A stretch of 32,782 bases of DNA from Desulfobacterales bacterium (GCA_030145525.1 JAQYVL010000253.1:1-32782), one strand, 5' to 3'. Counted from the first letter of the stretch, positions 24,589 to 32,782 are shown. Numbers and translations are program-made. Notes: generated from the letters alone by a model not told the origin.

Positions 24589-25497
24589 TTATGCAAGAAG
24601 CGGCCCTATATATTTAAAGATATCGGAACCGCTGTTAAGGGGTTCGGTCTTCTCAAGGCTGTCAATTTTGGTGAAATTATCCCGTATCTCCTCCACGGGA
24701 ATATCCCTTTCAGCATCACCAAGACAGACCCCCTCACCTGAAACGATTGCCGTCCGGCCATACCACCCGCCGCCCATCACATAAGTCTTTCCCGAATCCT
24801 GGCATTCCTCTGAGCATAGAAGTAAAACCAGCGGAACATTAAATTTCGGTTGCAGTTTCTTCCCTACTGCTTCGGGAATAACATCCTCGGTCATTCTGGA
24901 CCACGCGGTTGGAGCAATTGTATTGACCTTAATATCATACTTTGCCACTTCAAGCTTAAGGGTGTTCATGATTCCGACAACACCCAGCTTTGCTGCGCCA
25001 TAGTTTGTCTGACCGAAATTTCCATACAGCCCTGAAGTTGAAGAAGTAAAAATTACTCTTCCGTAGTTATTTTCCTTCATGACCTTCACGGCCGGCTGTG
25101 TAACACAGAAAGCGCCCTTCAGATGAACGCCGATAACGGCATCCCATTCGGCCTCACTCATCTTAAGGAAAGATTTATCTCTCAGGATACCCGCGTTATT
25201 GACCAGGATATCAACTTTGCCGAATGCATCAACGGCTGTTTTTACAATGCTTTCACCACCATCCATGGTCGCCACGTTGTCATAGTTTGCAACTGCCTCG
25301 CCACCGGCATTTTTAATTTCCTCTACAACAGCATCGGCAGCAGATGTTCCGGAACCGGATCCATCACGGGCTCCTCCGAGATCGTTAACAACAACCTTTG
25401 CGCCTCTTTTTGCAAGTTCAAGAGCATACTCTCTCCCGATACCCGCTCCAGCGCCGGTTACAACAGCAACCCTTCCATCGTATCTTATTTCAGACAT
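24589..25497 (-). CDS. SDR-family 3-hydroxyacyl-CoA dehydrogenase-like oxidoreductase
   Basis: The 302-residue protein is a classical short-chain dehydrogenase with the NAD(P) motif T-G-A-G-A-G-I-G (14-21), an N-N-A-G (100-103), and catalytic Ser152 or Ser153, Tyr166 and Lys170 in N-Y-G-A-A-K. The insertion V-N-D-L-G-G-A-R-D-G-S-G-S-G and the C-terminal stretch of about 65 residues are characteristic of the dehydrogenase part of type 2 peroxisomal multifunctional enzymes, so a (3R)-hydroxyacyl-CoA dehydrogenase is the best guess. A strong GGAGGAG precedes the ATG. It is 21 bp after the acyl-CoA dehydrogenase gene on the same strand, with the MaoC hydratase nearby. The stereochemistry and chain length are not certain. 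Confidence 0.85.
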   Translation of the reverse strand: MSEIRYDGRVAVVTGAGAGIGREYALELAKRGAKVVVNDLGGARDGSGSGTSAADAVVEEIKNAGGEAVANYDNVATMDGGESIVKTAVDAFGKVDILVNNAGILRDKSFLKMSEAEWDAVIGVHLKGAFCVTQPAVKVMKENNYGRVIFTSSTSGLYGNFGQTNYGAAKLGVVGIMNTLKLEVAKYDIKVNTIAPTAWSRMTEDVIPEAVGKKLQPKFNVPLVLLLCSEECQDSGKTYVMGGGWYGRTAIVSGEGVCLGDAERDIPVEEIRDNFTKIDSLEKTEPLNSGSDIFKYIGPLLA

Positions 25498-25518
25498 TAT
25501 CTCCTCCTTTTTTGTTTT

Positions 25519-27333
25519 CTATAGCCCACCAAAACCTTCATCAGAAATATCCAACGCCGCAGCACTTGTCTCCTGAATGGCATCAAGTTTTCCAAGAGTC
25601 TCATGAATCACGGTACAGATAAAAAAGTCTGCTGTTTTTACCTGACCTTCGTAAAATGCTTTATCTTTTTTCTTTGCGGTTGCAACTTTCGGCGCGGCGG
25701 CAGCGGCCCGCCAGAGCAGCATCCATCCCATAATCACGTCACCCATGGCATGCAGGAAAGGAAGTGCATGAGCAAAGGATTCCTTTATTTTGCCTTCCAT
25801 TGCGGTCTTACCAAGATGCATGGCAACCTCGCCAAGACGGTTGACAACCTTTTCAAGTTTTCCGGCAAGGCCTTTTAGCTCTTCAATTTCTTTGGCCTGA
25901 GCGATTACTTTTTGAATCTCACCCATGAAAGTCATAAAGACTTTGCCTTTCTGCATGGACATTTTACGGCCCAGAAGATCCATTGCCTGAATTCCGCTGG
26001 TTCCTTCATAAATTGATGCAATCTTGCAGTCCCTTGCATACTGTTCTACAGGATAATCCTGCGTATAGCCTGCTCCGCCGTAAACCTGCATCGCCTGGAT
26101 ACAAACATCATGCCCCTTGACGGACAGATACTCCTTGATCAGTGGGGTCATCAGCTCAAACAGTCCTGAATTGAGATTCAGATCTTCTTCATTCTTGGAC
26201 AAATGAGCCTTTAATCCGGCAGTGGTCATATAGTAGAAAAAACTCCGCATGCCGTCCACGTAAGATTTCATCCATAAAAGATTCCTTCGCACATCAGGAT
26301 GTTTAATGATGGGCACGGAGGGCGCACTTGCATCTCCGAAAGAAAGAAGATCTTTTCCCTGGATACGTTCCCTTGCGTAATTAACGGCAAGCATATAGGC
26401 GGAAGATGCATAGGCAAGCCCCTGCAACCCTGTAGCCATTCGTGCTTCATTCATCATATTGAACATGATTTTCATCCCGATTTTTTCTTCACCGAGCAAA
26501 TATCCGATACATTTCCCTTTTGAACCGAGGCTCATGCTGCATGTGGCGCTCCCGTGGATACCGTGCTTTTCCTCGACACCGGTGCATACGATATCGTTTC
26601 GTTCACCCAGGCTGCCGTCCTCATTGACCAGATATTTGGGAACGATAAAAATCGAAATCCCCTTTGATCCCAGCTCATGCCCCTCAATTCGGGCCAGGAC
26701 AGGATGGATGATGTTTTCGCAGAGATCGTGCTCACCGTTTGTAATAAAAATTTTATTCCCGCTCAGTGAATATGTCCCATCGTCATTCTTCACCGCTGTT
26801 GTTTCGAGGGCCCCGACATCCGATCCGGCGCCGGACTCGGTCAGAAGCATGGTCCCGCCCCACTCTCCGGAGACTATTCGTTTCACATAGATATCGATCA
26901 GCTCCTTGGTTCCATAATCCTGAATCATGCCTGCGGCACTGCCTCCCATTGCCACATAGGTGTATAAAGACCAGTTGCCTCCCATAAAATATTCTGCTGC
27001 TGCCGATGCAATAAAAGGAGGTGCGCCCTGACCACCCATTTCCGCCTCAACCGAAAGGCTTCCCCATTCACCTTCGATAAGAAGCTCATGAGGCCTTTTG
27101 AAGCCCTCGGGAACCCTCACCACTCCATTCTCGTATTTTACCCCCTCCCTGTCCCCTTCCTGAAGCGTTGGAAGCAGTTCTTTAATTGCAAGCTTACGGG
27201 CTTCCGTGATGATCATGTCGCATGTTTTTCGGTTAAAATCTGCATAATGGTCCAACTCCAAGTATTGTTCGCAATTGAGCTGTTCCCAAAGGACAAAATC
27301 AATGTCCCTTCTGTCTGCCAGTTCCTGTGCCAT
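25519..27333 (-). CDS. Acyl-CoA dehydrogenase, large AcdA-type
   Basis: This 604-residue FAD enzyme oxidises an acyl-CoA to the 2-enoyl-CoA. The usual 380-residue core is longer here, with an N-terminal extension of about 35 residues (A-D-R-R-D-I-D-F-V-L-W-E) and a C-terminal helical domain. FAD/substrate motif T-E-S-G-A-G-S-D-V-G is at 165-174, the Q-V-Y-G-G-A-G-Y motif at 416-423 and the catalytic Glu443 in I-Y-E-G-T-S-G-I-Q. This form is typical of Desulfobacterota and beta-proteobacteria, where paralogues work on long-chain or aromatic-derived acyl-CoA; the substrate is not evident. AGGAG lies before the ATG. An operator-like palindrome and promoter are in the upstream gap. Confidence 0.93.
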   Translation of the reverse strand: MAQELADRRDIDFVLWEQLNCEQYLELDHYADFNRKTCDMIITEARKLAIKELLPTLQEGDREGVKYENGVVRVPEGFKRPHELLIEGEWGSLSVEAEMGGQGAPPFIASAAAEYFMGGNWSLYTYVAMGGSAAGMIQDYGTKELIDIYVKRIVSGEWGGTMLLTESGAGSDVGALETTAVKNDDGTYSLSGNKIFITNGEHDLCENIIHPVLARIEGHELGSKGISIFIVPKYLVNEDGSLGERNDIVCTGVEEKHGIHGSATCSMSLGSKGKCIGYLLGEEKIGMKIMFNMMNEARMATGLQGLAYASSAYMLAVNYARERIQGKDLLSFGDASAPSVPIIKHPDVRRNLLWMKSYVDGMRSFFYYMTTAGLKAHLSKNEEDLNLNSGLFELMTPLIKEYLSVKGHDVCIQAMQVYGGAGYTQDYPVEQYARDCKIASIYEGTSGIQAMDLLGRKMSMQKGKVFMTFMGEIQKVIAQAKEIEELKGLAGKLEKVVNRLGEVAMHLGKTAMEGKIKESFAHALPFLHAMGDVIMGWMLLWRAAAAAPKVATAKKKDKAFYEGQVKTADFFICTVIHETLGKLDAIQETSAAALDISDEGFGGL

Positions 27334-27437
27334 TTTTTACACTCCTTGTTAAATCGTAATTATTATCTCTAGTACAAGGCCCGGACAACACAATATATAT
27401 CGTGTGCTACGCTCTGCACTCACCGTGTAGTGTTGAT

Positions 27438-27457
27438 AAACGCTATTCACAGCGTTT
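27438..27457. promoter_or_regulatory. Operator-like perfect inverted repeat AAACGCT-N6-AGCGTTT
   Basis: Arms AAACGCT (27438-27444) and AGCGTTT (27451-27457) are perfectly complementary with a six-base spacer. The palindrome touches the -10 hexamer of the minus-strand promoter, the usual place for a TetR/FadR-type repressor of fatty-acid genes. A role as an RNA hairpin in the leader is an alternative. Confidence 0.5.
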
Positions 27458-27484
27458 CTATACCATTAAAGGATTTGCTGTCAA
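27457..27484 (-). promoter_or_regulatory. Predicted sigma-70 promoter of the acyl-CoA dehydrogenase gene
   Basis: On the minus strand TTGACA (27484-27479) is followed after 16 bases by TATAGA (27462-27457). This gives a leader of about 120 bases before the ATG at 27333. The palindrome at 27438-27457 overlaps the -10 edge. Confidence 0.5.
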
Positions 27485-27711
27485 GCAATTTTTTTATTAT
27501 TGACATATCGTTTTTTTTTTCATATTCATTTCAGCATGCTTTGGAGCAATCTGGGCCTGGACAAAAAACGGCTTTAATTTACCAAAAACAAGGCGTAAAG
27601 AAGCTCCTCATAACGCATAGTATCTTTTTATCATCCCTGAAATGCATGGGATAAAAGCAAAAAATATGAAATACAAAAACATTAACCTGCCTAATAAAAA
27701 GGAGAATCATC

Positions 27712-28176
27712 ATGGCTGTCGAAATTTTACCTCTTGAGAAAATGAAGGAACGTATTGGTGATGAACTGGGTGTAACCGACTGGCTTGAGATTGACCAGGA
27801 CCGAATTGACAAATTTGCAGACTGCACGCTTGACCATCAGTGGATACATATTGATAAAGAAGCCGCCGCCAAAGGCCCTTTCGGAAAGACTATCGCCCAC
27901 GGTTATCTGACAGTATCCCTGTTATCCCACTTCTCGGAAGGCTATGCGATTCTCCCCGAAGGAACAATGATGGCGGTCAACTATGGAATGAACAAACTCC
28001 GATTGATCAACCCTGTTCCGGTCGGATCAAAAATAAGAGACCGTATTGCAGTCACCGATGTGGTTGAAAAAGAAGGGGGGCGAATTCTCGTTACCACCAC
28101 CCATACAGTTGAAATTGAAGGACAGGAAAAACCTGCCTGTGTCGCCGAGGTGCTGAGTATGTTCTTTACTTCATGA
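27712..28176 (+). CDS. MaoC-family (R)-specific enoyl-CoA hydratase
   Basis: The 154-residue hot-dog fold protein has the hydratase-2 motif as F-A-D-C-T-L-D41-H-Q-W-I-H46-I-D followed by G-P-F-G-K-T-I-A-H-G-Y-L, with the catalytic Asp and His in place. It should add water to 2-enoyl-CoA to give (R)-3-hydroxyacyl-CoA, which matches the MFE-2-like SDR encoded nearby on the other strand. AAAGGAG lies before the ATG at 27712. It is transcribed away from the acyl-CoA dehydrogenase and SDR pair and shares their control region. Substrate chain length is unknown. Confidence 0.9.
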   Translation: MAVEILPLEKMKERIGDELGVTDWLEIDQDRIDKFADCTLDHQWIHIDKEAAAKGPFGKTIAHGYLTVSLLSHFSEGYAILPEGTMMAVNYGMNKLRLINPVPVGSKIRDRIAVTDVVEKEGGRILVTTTHTVEIEGQEKPACVAEVLSMFFTS

Positions 28177-28216
28177 GCGAATTCTCAAAAATGCCATATG
28201 GCCCAATTTCATCGTC

Positions 28217-28277
28217 AGAGCCAAAAAGCTAATCCTCGAAATATACCATATATTACTCCGGTTAGCTTTTCGGCTCT
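28217..28277. other. Long nested stem-loop downstream of the MaoC gene
   Basis: An outer stem pairs 28217-28235 (AGAGCC...AATCC) with 28260-28277 (GGTTAG...GGCTCT) over about 17 pairs with one mismatch and one bulge. The loop contains a second hairpin, AATATA (28240-28245) with TATATT (28249-28254). There is no T run after it on the plus strand. It could be a terminator-like barrier between the convergent genes, or a structured 3' UTR. Confidence 0.55.
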
Positions 28278-28370
28278 TCCCCCGAGGACGGGATCTGCGA
28301 CTTGCACTTGAACAATATTTCTATTTTTGAGATAACGTATTGGTTTAAAATTTTCACTCTTGCGATAGGA

Positions 28371-31300
28371 TCACTGCTCAACCTTCGACAGATCCCACTG
28401 CAGCTTCATTTCTTTAAACATCCTCTCCGCTCTTTCCAGATATTCTGCTCCGGCCATGCCTTTTACCAAAAGCCTGCCTCTGAATTGGGCTGACAGGCTC
28501 CGTCCGATTTCAAAGCATGTCCGAGCGACTTCGAGCCGGGCTCCCAGATGCTCTCCTTCAGCAAGACTTTTTCCCCACCATTTTATCGCATTTCTGTGAC
28601 GGCCGGTCATCGCATAATAACTGCCCATGATTCTGAACGCTTCGGTCCTGTAGGAAGCAGCTTTTTTTGAGCTTTTAACCATTGCCCTGCATGCAGATAA
28701 TGCCTGTTTCCTGCATGAGGCAATCTCCCCGCGGTTTCCATCTGCTATGGCTGTTTTTAGCTTATACAGCTCAAAATGGGTGAGCCCCATTTGATAGTGG
28801 CATAGGTAGGACGAAACGACATTCGTTTCAGATCTTATCTTATTCGCTTCTTCAAGAGATTTTTCCGCATTCTCATAATCCCGCGAATAAAGAAAAATCA
28901 TAACTTTGAACGAATGCACGACCATGAGCACCTGTTTGAAGTCGGTCCTTGAAATAAAGTCAATTCCCTCTTCTGCTTCGATCAGGGCTGCCGGCAATTT
29001 TCGATATTTCATCAGTAATTCTGTATTCAAAAAATATTTCAGGGTTCTCGAAAAATCGTGAGAATAGGTATCGCCGATCTCCGACAATCGTCTTACCATT
29101 TCCTGCGCTTCACGGTAGGAACCCCGCTCGGTCCATATGCGCCCGTAAAACGTGATATATCCGGACACATGCATAATTTCACCCATTTTCAAACCATGCT
29201 CGACCAGACTGCTGCGATACATGACATCCCACCTGCCGGTATAATAAGCGTGGAATAAATTTGCCAGTTCAAAATTCAGCAACGTACCCAATTCCTTTCC
29301 GTCAACCCTGGCTTTTACAAAAGAGAGTATCTTGCCGCTTAACCGGAATGAAACAGCCGTCCATGAAAATGCAACGCTCAAACCAGCAAACATGCCGATT
29401 CCGCCTTTAATTCTTACCAGATCAAATTTAGAAAGGTATCGCGATAAAAAGAAAGACTCGAGAAAAAACCTTCTGGAATCAAGATATAAAAGGGTTGCTA
29501 TCCTGTAATAAAAAAGTTCGATGGCCTCCATTTCATGCTTTTCAGGATATTGTTTCCATTTTAGAGCCGGAAAATACAAACTGATGAAAAAATTAACAAA
29601 GGCGACTGCAAAGCCGGGCAAAAATAAAAATCGATTTTCAGGAATTTTAATATTATGGCAACTGAGAGCTTTTGTATAGCATTCAAATGCCTCATTATAT
29701 TGCCCCTTGTTGTAAAAGCTCAAGGCGATTTGCTTCTGAATCATAGCCATTTTCATGGGATTGACTTTATCCCCGAATTTTTTTACATAAATCTCCATCG
29801 CTTCCTGATAGTAGTAAAGCGCCTCACTTGAAGCCCCGGATTTAAGGGCCTCTTCACCTGCTTTCAGCAGGTATGATTCGGCCTTATCCATGTCATCACC
29901 GCTGATGTAATGATATGACAGCATGCCGTAAAATTCATTAAGACGACCCGCAAAAACCTTTTCAATGGCAACAGCTGTTTTTCGGTGAAGATCCCTGCGC
30001 TTTTGAATAAGAATTGAAGCATAGGCTGTCTCCTGGGCCAGGGCATGCTTAAAAACATACTCCATTTCCTCCATTCTGCGACGCTCTCTGATGAACTGCA
30101 TCTCTTTCAGATTCTCCAGGCAGGAATCGATATTTTCCTCATCGCCGGAAACTTCCGACAGGATTCGATGGAAAAAACTTCTCCCGATTACCGAAGCTAT
30201 GCGGATAAGGCCCCGGGCGCTGTCATCGAGCCGATCAATCCTTGCCATAACAACATCATTGACCGTATGGGGGATGGAGACATCCTTCATCTTCTCGGTG
30301 ATTTCATAACATCCGTCTTTCATAACGACTGCCCCGATATCGACAAATGACCGCACCACTTCTTCGATAAAAAACGGATTCCCATCCGCACGCGCCATAA
30401 TCTGATCCCGAACCTGCATCGGCATACCGGGGATATTCATCAAATTATTTATCAATATTGAACTCTGGGATTCAGTAAGTGCCTGAATCATAATTTCCGT
30501 ATATTGATCAGGATACTCTATCCTGACCTCGTCGACCGTTTTTTCTATTCTTTTGTCATACTCCGGACGAAGAACGGCAAAAAAAAGAATCGGAAATTTT
30601 TTCGATAGAGGATAAAGCGCTGAAAGGAATTTTGTAGAGCTTTTATCCGACCAGTGGAAATCTTCCATCAATATAACAAGAGGCTTTTTTAGCGACAGTT
30701 TCGAAAAAAGCTCTTTCATGCTCTTTAAAATAAGGATTTCCAGCGCTTCTCCTTCCAGGTCCCTGACTCTTCTATCATAAATTTGAGGAAGTGCTATCCC
30801 CGATATGACGGCGATAAAAGGAAGGGCGTCCTGAGCCTTTTCACCCAAAACTGAAGAAACAGATCTCTCCAGTTTACAAAACGCGATCCTCTCATTATCA
30901 TTTTCATTTATGCCTGCCCAGTTTTGCAGAAGGGTATTGAAAGGATAAAAACTAAAGTTTCTGCCGATTGAAATGCATCGGCCTTCAAAAAAGGCTATTC
31001 GATTCCAGATCTCCTTTTTCCTGACTTCCGCTACAAGCCGTGACTTGCCGATGCCTGCCTCTCCAATAAGGTTTATAATTCCTCCCCGGCCTGCGGTCAG
31101 CTTTTTTAAACTTGATTCAAGAAGCGCAACCTCGGTGTCTCTCCCCACGAGGTCGGAGAAAATCAAGCTCCTTTTCGGGGATTCTTTTTGATGAATCAGA
31201 TTTTGAAAAGGCAGCAATTCATATACAGGCAATATTTCCGACTTCCCTTTTAATGAAAGTGGCTTCAGCTTTCGAAACTCAAATCTGTTTTTTACAGCAT

Positions 31301-31784
31301 TATATGTATCCGGCCCGACAAGGATCTGCCCCTTTTTAGAAATGCTTTCAAGCCGGGAAGCGATATTTACGGTATCTCCCATTACCGTGTATTCCCTTTT
31401 CCGATCACCTCCGACCTTGCCGGCAACAACGGTACCGGTGTTAATACCTACATGAACATCCAGATGCACCGCAAAACTTTTCTCCCTGTTAAACCGCTGT
31501 AATCCGGTTTGAATCTCAAGCGCTGTCTGCACCGATTTTTGGGCAGCGTTTTCAATCGCTAATGGAGCGCCAAAGGTCGCCATTACACAGTCTCCGATAA
31601 ATTTGTCGATTGTTCCGCCATATTTTTCAATGATCCTCTCCATCATCAAAAAACAGCTGTTCATTAGTACGGTTACTTCTTCCGGGTCCATTTTCTCAGA
31701 CATTGCAGTGAAACCTGAGATGTCTGCAAACAATACGGTTGTAAGGCGGCGCTCAGACTCCTGATGTACTGTATGCAAATTCAT
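28371..31784 (-). CDS. Class III adenylate/guanylate cyclase-ATPase-TPR regulatory protein
   Basis: The 1137-residue protein begins with a class III cyclase domain (13-192): metal-binding D21 in L-F-A-D-I-S-G-F-T and D65 in F-I-G-D-C-V, G-D-T-V-N-I-A-S-R at 136-144 with the transition-state Asn140 and Arg144. Walker A G-E-A-G-I-G-K-S lies at 241-248, and a Walker B-like L-V-I-L-M-E-D-F-H-W-S-D further on belongs to a large AAA/STAND-type ATPase; TPR-like helical repeats fill the C-terminal third (A-L-Y-Y-Y-Q-E-A-M-E-I-Y and similar). The ATG at 31784 has an AGGA six bases upstream; 36 extra residues of the open frame are doubtful. The active-site residues are all there, so nucleotide cyclase activity is plausible. 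Such proteins are multi-input signalling proteins; the input is unknown. Confidence 0.9.
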   Translation of the reverse strand: MNLHTVHQESERRLTTVLFADISGFTAMSEKMDPEEVTVLMNSCFLMMERIIEKYGGTIDKFIGDCVMATFGAPLAIENAAQKSVQTALEIQTGLQRFNREKSFAVHLDVHVGINTGTVVAGKVGGDRKREYTVMGDTVNIASRLESISKKGQILVGPDTYNAVKNRFEFRKLKPLSLKGKSEILPVYELLPFQNLIHQKESPKRSLIFSDLVGRDTEVALLESSLKKLTAGRGGIINLIGEAGIGKSRLVAEVRKKEIWNRIAFFEGRCISIGRNFSFYPFNTLLQNWAGINENDNERIAFCKLERSVSSVLGEKAQDALPFIAVISGIALPQIYDRRVRDLEGEALEILILKSMKELFSKLSLKKPLVILMEDFHWSDKSSTKFLSALYPLSKKFPILFFAVLRPEYDKRIEKTVDEVRIEYPDQYTEIMIQALTESQSSILINNLMNIPGMPMQVRDQIMARADGNPFFIEEVVRSFVDIGAVVMKDGCYEITEKMKDVSIPHTVNDVVMARIDRLDDSARGLIRIASVIGRSFFHRILSEVSGDEENIDSCLENLKEMQFIRERRRMEEMEYVFKHALAQETAYASILIQKRRDLHRKTAVAIEKVFAGRLNEFYGMLSYHYISGDDMDKAESYLLKAGEEALKSGASSEALYYYQEAMEIYVKKFGDKVNPMKMAMIQKQIALSFYNKGQYNEAFECYTKALSCHNIKIPENRFLFLPGFAVAFVNFFISLYFPALKWKQYPEKHEMEAIELFYYRIATLLYLDSRRFFLESFFLSRYLSKFDLVRIKGGIGMFAGLSVAFSWTAVSFRLSGKILSFVKARVDGKELGTLLNFELANLFHAYYTGRWDVMYRSSLVEHGLKMGEIMHVSGYITFYGRIWTERGSYREAQEMVRRLSEIGDTYSHDFSRTLKYFLNTELLMKYRKLPAALIEAEEGIDFISRTDFKQVLMVVHSFKVMIFLYSRDYENAEKSLEEANKIRSETNVVSSYLCHYQMGLTHFELYKLKTAIADGNRGEIASCRKQALSACRAMVKSSKKAASYRTEAFRIMGSYYAMTGRHRNAIKWWGKSLAEGEHLGARLEVARTCFEIGRSLSAQFRGRLLVKGMAGAEYLERAERMFKEMKLQWDLSKVEQ

Positions 31785-32117
31785 ATCGGTCCTGTATGAT
31801 ATTAGTAGTGATAGGTTTCGATTCTCTTGCCGGCAGGCTGCAACTTCCTTTTGCTCATTCGGAAAGGGTTTCCTGCCTACCCGATTCATCACTACAATAT
31901 GGACATGGTGGTTCCTGTTGGAGGAAGCTTAAATCTCTATTTCGCATTAAGTTGTTACCACAACTGAGAAATAAATCAAGTGCTTTTTTAAATAATCACC
32001 ATCTTTATCAAAATTGCATATAATTGTTTTTATAAAATATAATAAAAGAAAGCTCTCCCAAAGCCTCTGAATCGGCAAAACGTTATCCAGAGACTTTTTC
32101 GCGTTTTCGTAGTGAAA
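31785..32117. other. Gap of about 330 bp without a recognisable gene
   Basis: The segment is AT-rich, especially 31965-32050. I see only a small inverted repeat, AGTTGT-TACC-ACAACT (31950-31965), which would lie in the leader of the cyclase-ATPase transcript. No credible coding frame or promoter with both boxes is evident; short frames here look like chance. Confidence 0.5.
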
Positions 32118-32750
32118 CTCCACCCGCATAGCAGGGGGGCCTCCGGAAGTCCCCTAAAAGGGGGCGATTACGTTGGGAAAGCCCCGTTGGGGCTAAATCT
32201 AATTTATTTCAAGTTTAGTTCCATTTGCTGTTGTTCAACTTTTTCTTGATCACGGATGTATTTGCGTATGACGTCTTCATCATATCCAACTGTACTTACA
32301 CAATATCCTCTCGCCCAGAAATGCAAACCGGTTGCCTTTTTATTGCCTAATACAAAACGATGGATTCTTACTGCACTTTTTCCCTTCAAAAATCCGATCG
32401 AATGGGCAACGCTGAACTTTGGTGGAATCTTCAGGCACATGTGCACATGGTCAGGCATCAAATGCCCTTCCAACAATTCGATACCACGTTGCCGGCATAA
32501 GTCTCGAAAAATATCACCAACACGCCTACGAAACTTCCCATACAGTTTCTTTCGTCTATATTTTGGGACAAATACTACATGGTATTTGCAATCCCATCTA
32601 ACGTGCGATAAGCTTTCCTAATCAATGCATAGGGTCATCCTCCATTCCACTCCTTAGGGGCTTTCCCGGGGGATGAGCCTATATTATTTTTCGCCGGATC
32701 GGTAGAACCTTTCCGGGTCCTCCGACAGAGCCGGAGGGTTTAGATCAAGA
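32118..32750 (-). mobile_element. IS200/IS605-like insertion element, boundaries approximate
   Basis: A tnpA-type gene on the minus strand is flanked by small hairpins, as expected for the single-strand transposing IS200/IS605 family. Right-end side: hairpins at 32123-32135, 32151-32163 (CCCCT/AGGGG) and 32180-32194 (AGCCCC-GTT-GGGGCT, just after the stop codon). Left-end side: hairpin at 32719-32737 (CCTCCG/CGGAGG). An 11-base inverted repeat GGGAAAGCCCC is at 32175-32185 and, reversed, 32657-32667. There is no tnpB. The ends are estimates. Confidence 0.6.
32204..32617 (-). pseudogene. tnpA: IS200-like Y1 (HUH) transposase with damaged 5' end
   Basis: The frame reads S-L-S-H-V-R-W-D-C-K-Y-H-V-V-F-V-P-K at its start, which matches the beginning of E. 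coli IS200 TnpA. The HUH metal motif is H-V-H in M-P-D-H-V-H-M-C-L. The catalytic Tyr region near the C-terminus is G-Y-C-V-S-T-V-G-Y-D-E. The frame is intact to the stop at 32204 (137 residues after the first Glu), but codon 32620-32618 is an in-frame TAG and no ATG, GTG or TTG lies between it and the conserved start. In-frame ATG 32638 would give M-T-L-C-I-D-stop. An ATG with an ideally spaced GGAGG (32630) is in another frame and hits TGA two codons later. A TTG within the protein (32476) would drop the N-terminal third. So I call it a 5'-broken copy; TAG suppression is a possible but unsupported alternative. Confidence 0.7.
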
Positions 32751-32782
32751 CGAAGAGTGAAATAATATGTATTTCCGTTTGA

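Larger units (their letters stand above)
27334..27711. other. Divergent control region of acyl-CoA dehydrogenase and MaoC genes
   Basis: This 378-bp gap holds no gene. It contains a minus-strand promoter, a perfect palindrome, a possible plus-strand promoter (TTGACA at 27500-27505 with TATTCA after 17 bases), a long T run (27511-27520), and the hexamer CAACAC (27389-27394 region) inverted as GTGTTG around 27429-27434. The two genes therefore probably share regulation. Confidence 0.5.

Noticed and set aside
31947-32129. 60-residue minus-strand frame upstream of the cyclase-ATPase gene
   Set aside because: It has no ribosome site, no recognisable similarity and lies in AT-rich DNA.
1-32782. 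CRISPR arrays, tRNA and rRNA genes
   Set aside because: No regularly spaced direct repeats and no recognisable tRNA or rRNA sequence were seen on reading both strands by eye; a tRNAscan or Infernal run would settle it.

Overview
The window looks like chromosome from a strictly anaerobic Desulfobacterota bacterium, most likely Desulfobacterales. This is inferred from gene content and gene order, not from a marker gene. Supporting signs are a yicC-remA-gmk cluster, a cobA-hemD fusion beside an FmdB zinc ribbon, selA, a CCG/HdrD-like iron-sulfur protein next to acyl-CoA oxidation genes, a sensor with the four-Cys C-terminal tail common in this group, and intergenic repeats ending in TTTGATGGCTTCGTAAAAAG. 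G+C looks moderate, in the mid 40s by eye.

Layout. Bases 1-682 hold the 3' end of a secreted PKD/Ig-like repeat protein. Minus-strand genes at 786-5735 encode a membrane sensor without kinase, an NTF2-like protein, a SAM methyltransferase, a TetR regulator overlapping an orphan NtrC-type sigma-54 activator, and pyrF. Plus-strand genes at 6010-13159 encode a DUF5677-like protein, SelA, FmdB, CobA-HemD, an unrecognised conserved protein, GmhA and HldE. Bases 13261-22778, also plus strand, carry a first HU/IHF-like protein, Trm112, DUF4416, YicC, a 157-bp MITE-like repeat, RemA, Gmk, an RlmB-type methyltransferase, Icd, ComF, PilZ, a VanZ-like membrane protein with an Asp-rich partner, a second HU/IHF paralogue and a Ste24-type protease. 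Bases 22914-28176 carry an exported protein, the iron-sulfur protein, an SDR, a 604-residue acyl-CoA dehydrogenase (all minus) and a divergent MaoC hydratase. Bases 28371-31784 (minus) encode a class III cyclase-ATPase-TPR protein. The right end is an IS200/IS605-like element with a damaged tnpA.

How the genes fit together. SDR, acyl-CoA dehydrogenase and MaoC hydratase could supply consecutive beta-oxidation steps, and the iron-sulfur protein is a plausible electron carrier for them. GmhA and HldE make ADP-heptose for lipopolysaccharide. CobA-HemD feeds siroheme and corrinoid synthesis. SelA implies selenocysteine use, but I found no convincing selenoprotein here. Most of the window is ordinary core genome. 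The most interesting items are the repeat family whose ends abut or supply stop codons, the unrecognised gene at 10039-10992, a perfect inverted repeat in the divergent acyl-CoA promoter region, and the structured element after the MaoC gene. I do not see a clear-cut new defence or mobile system.
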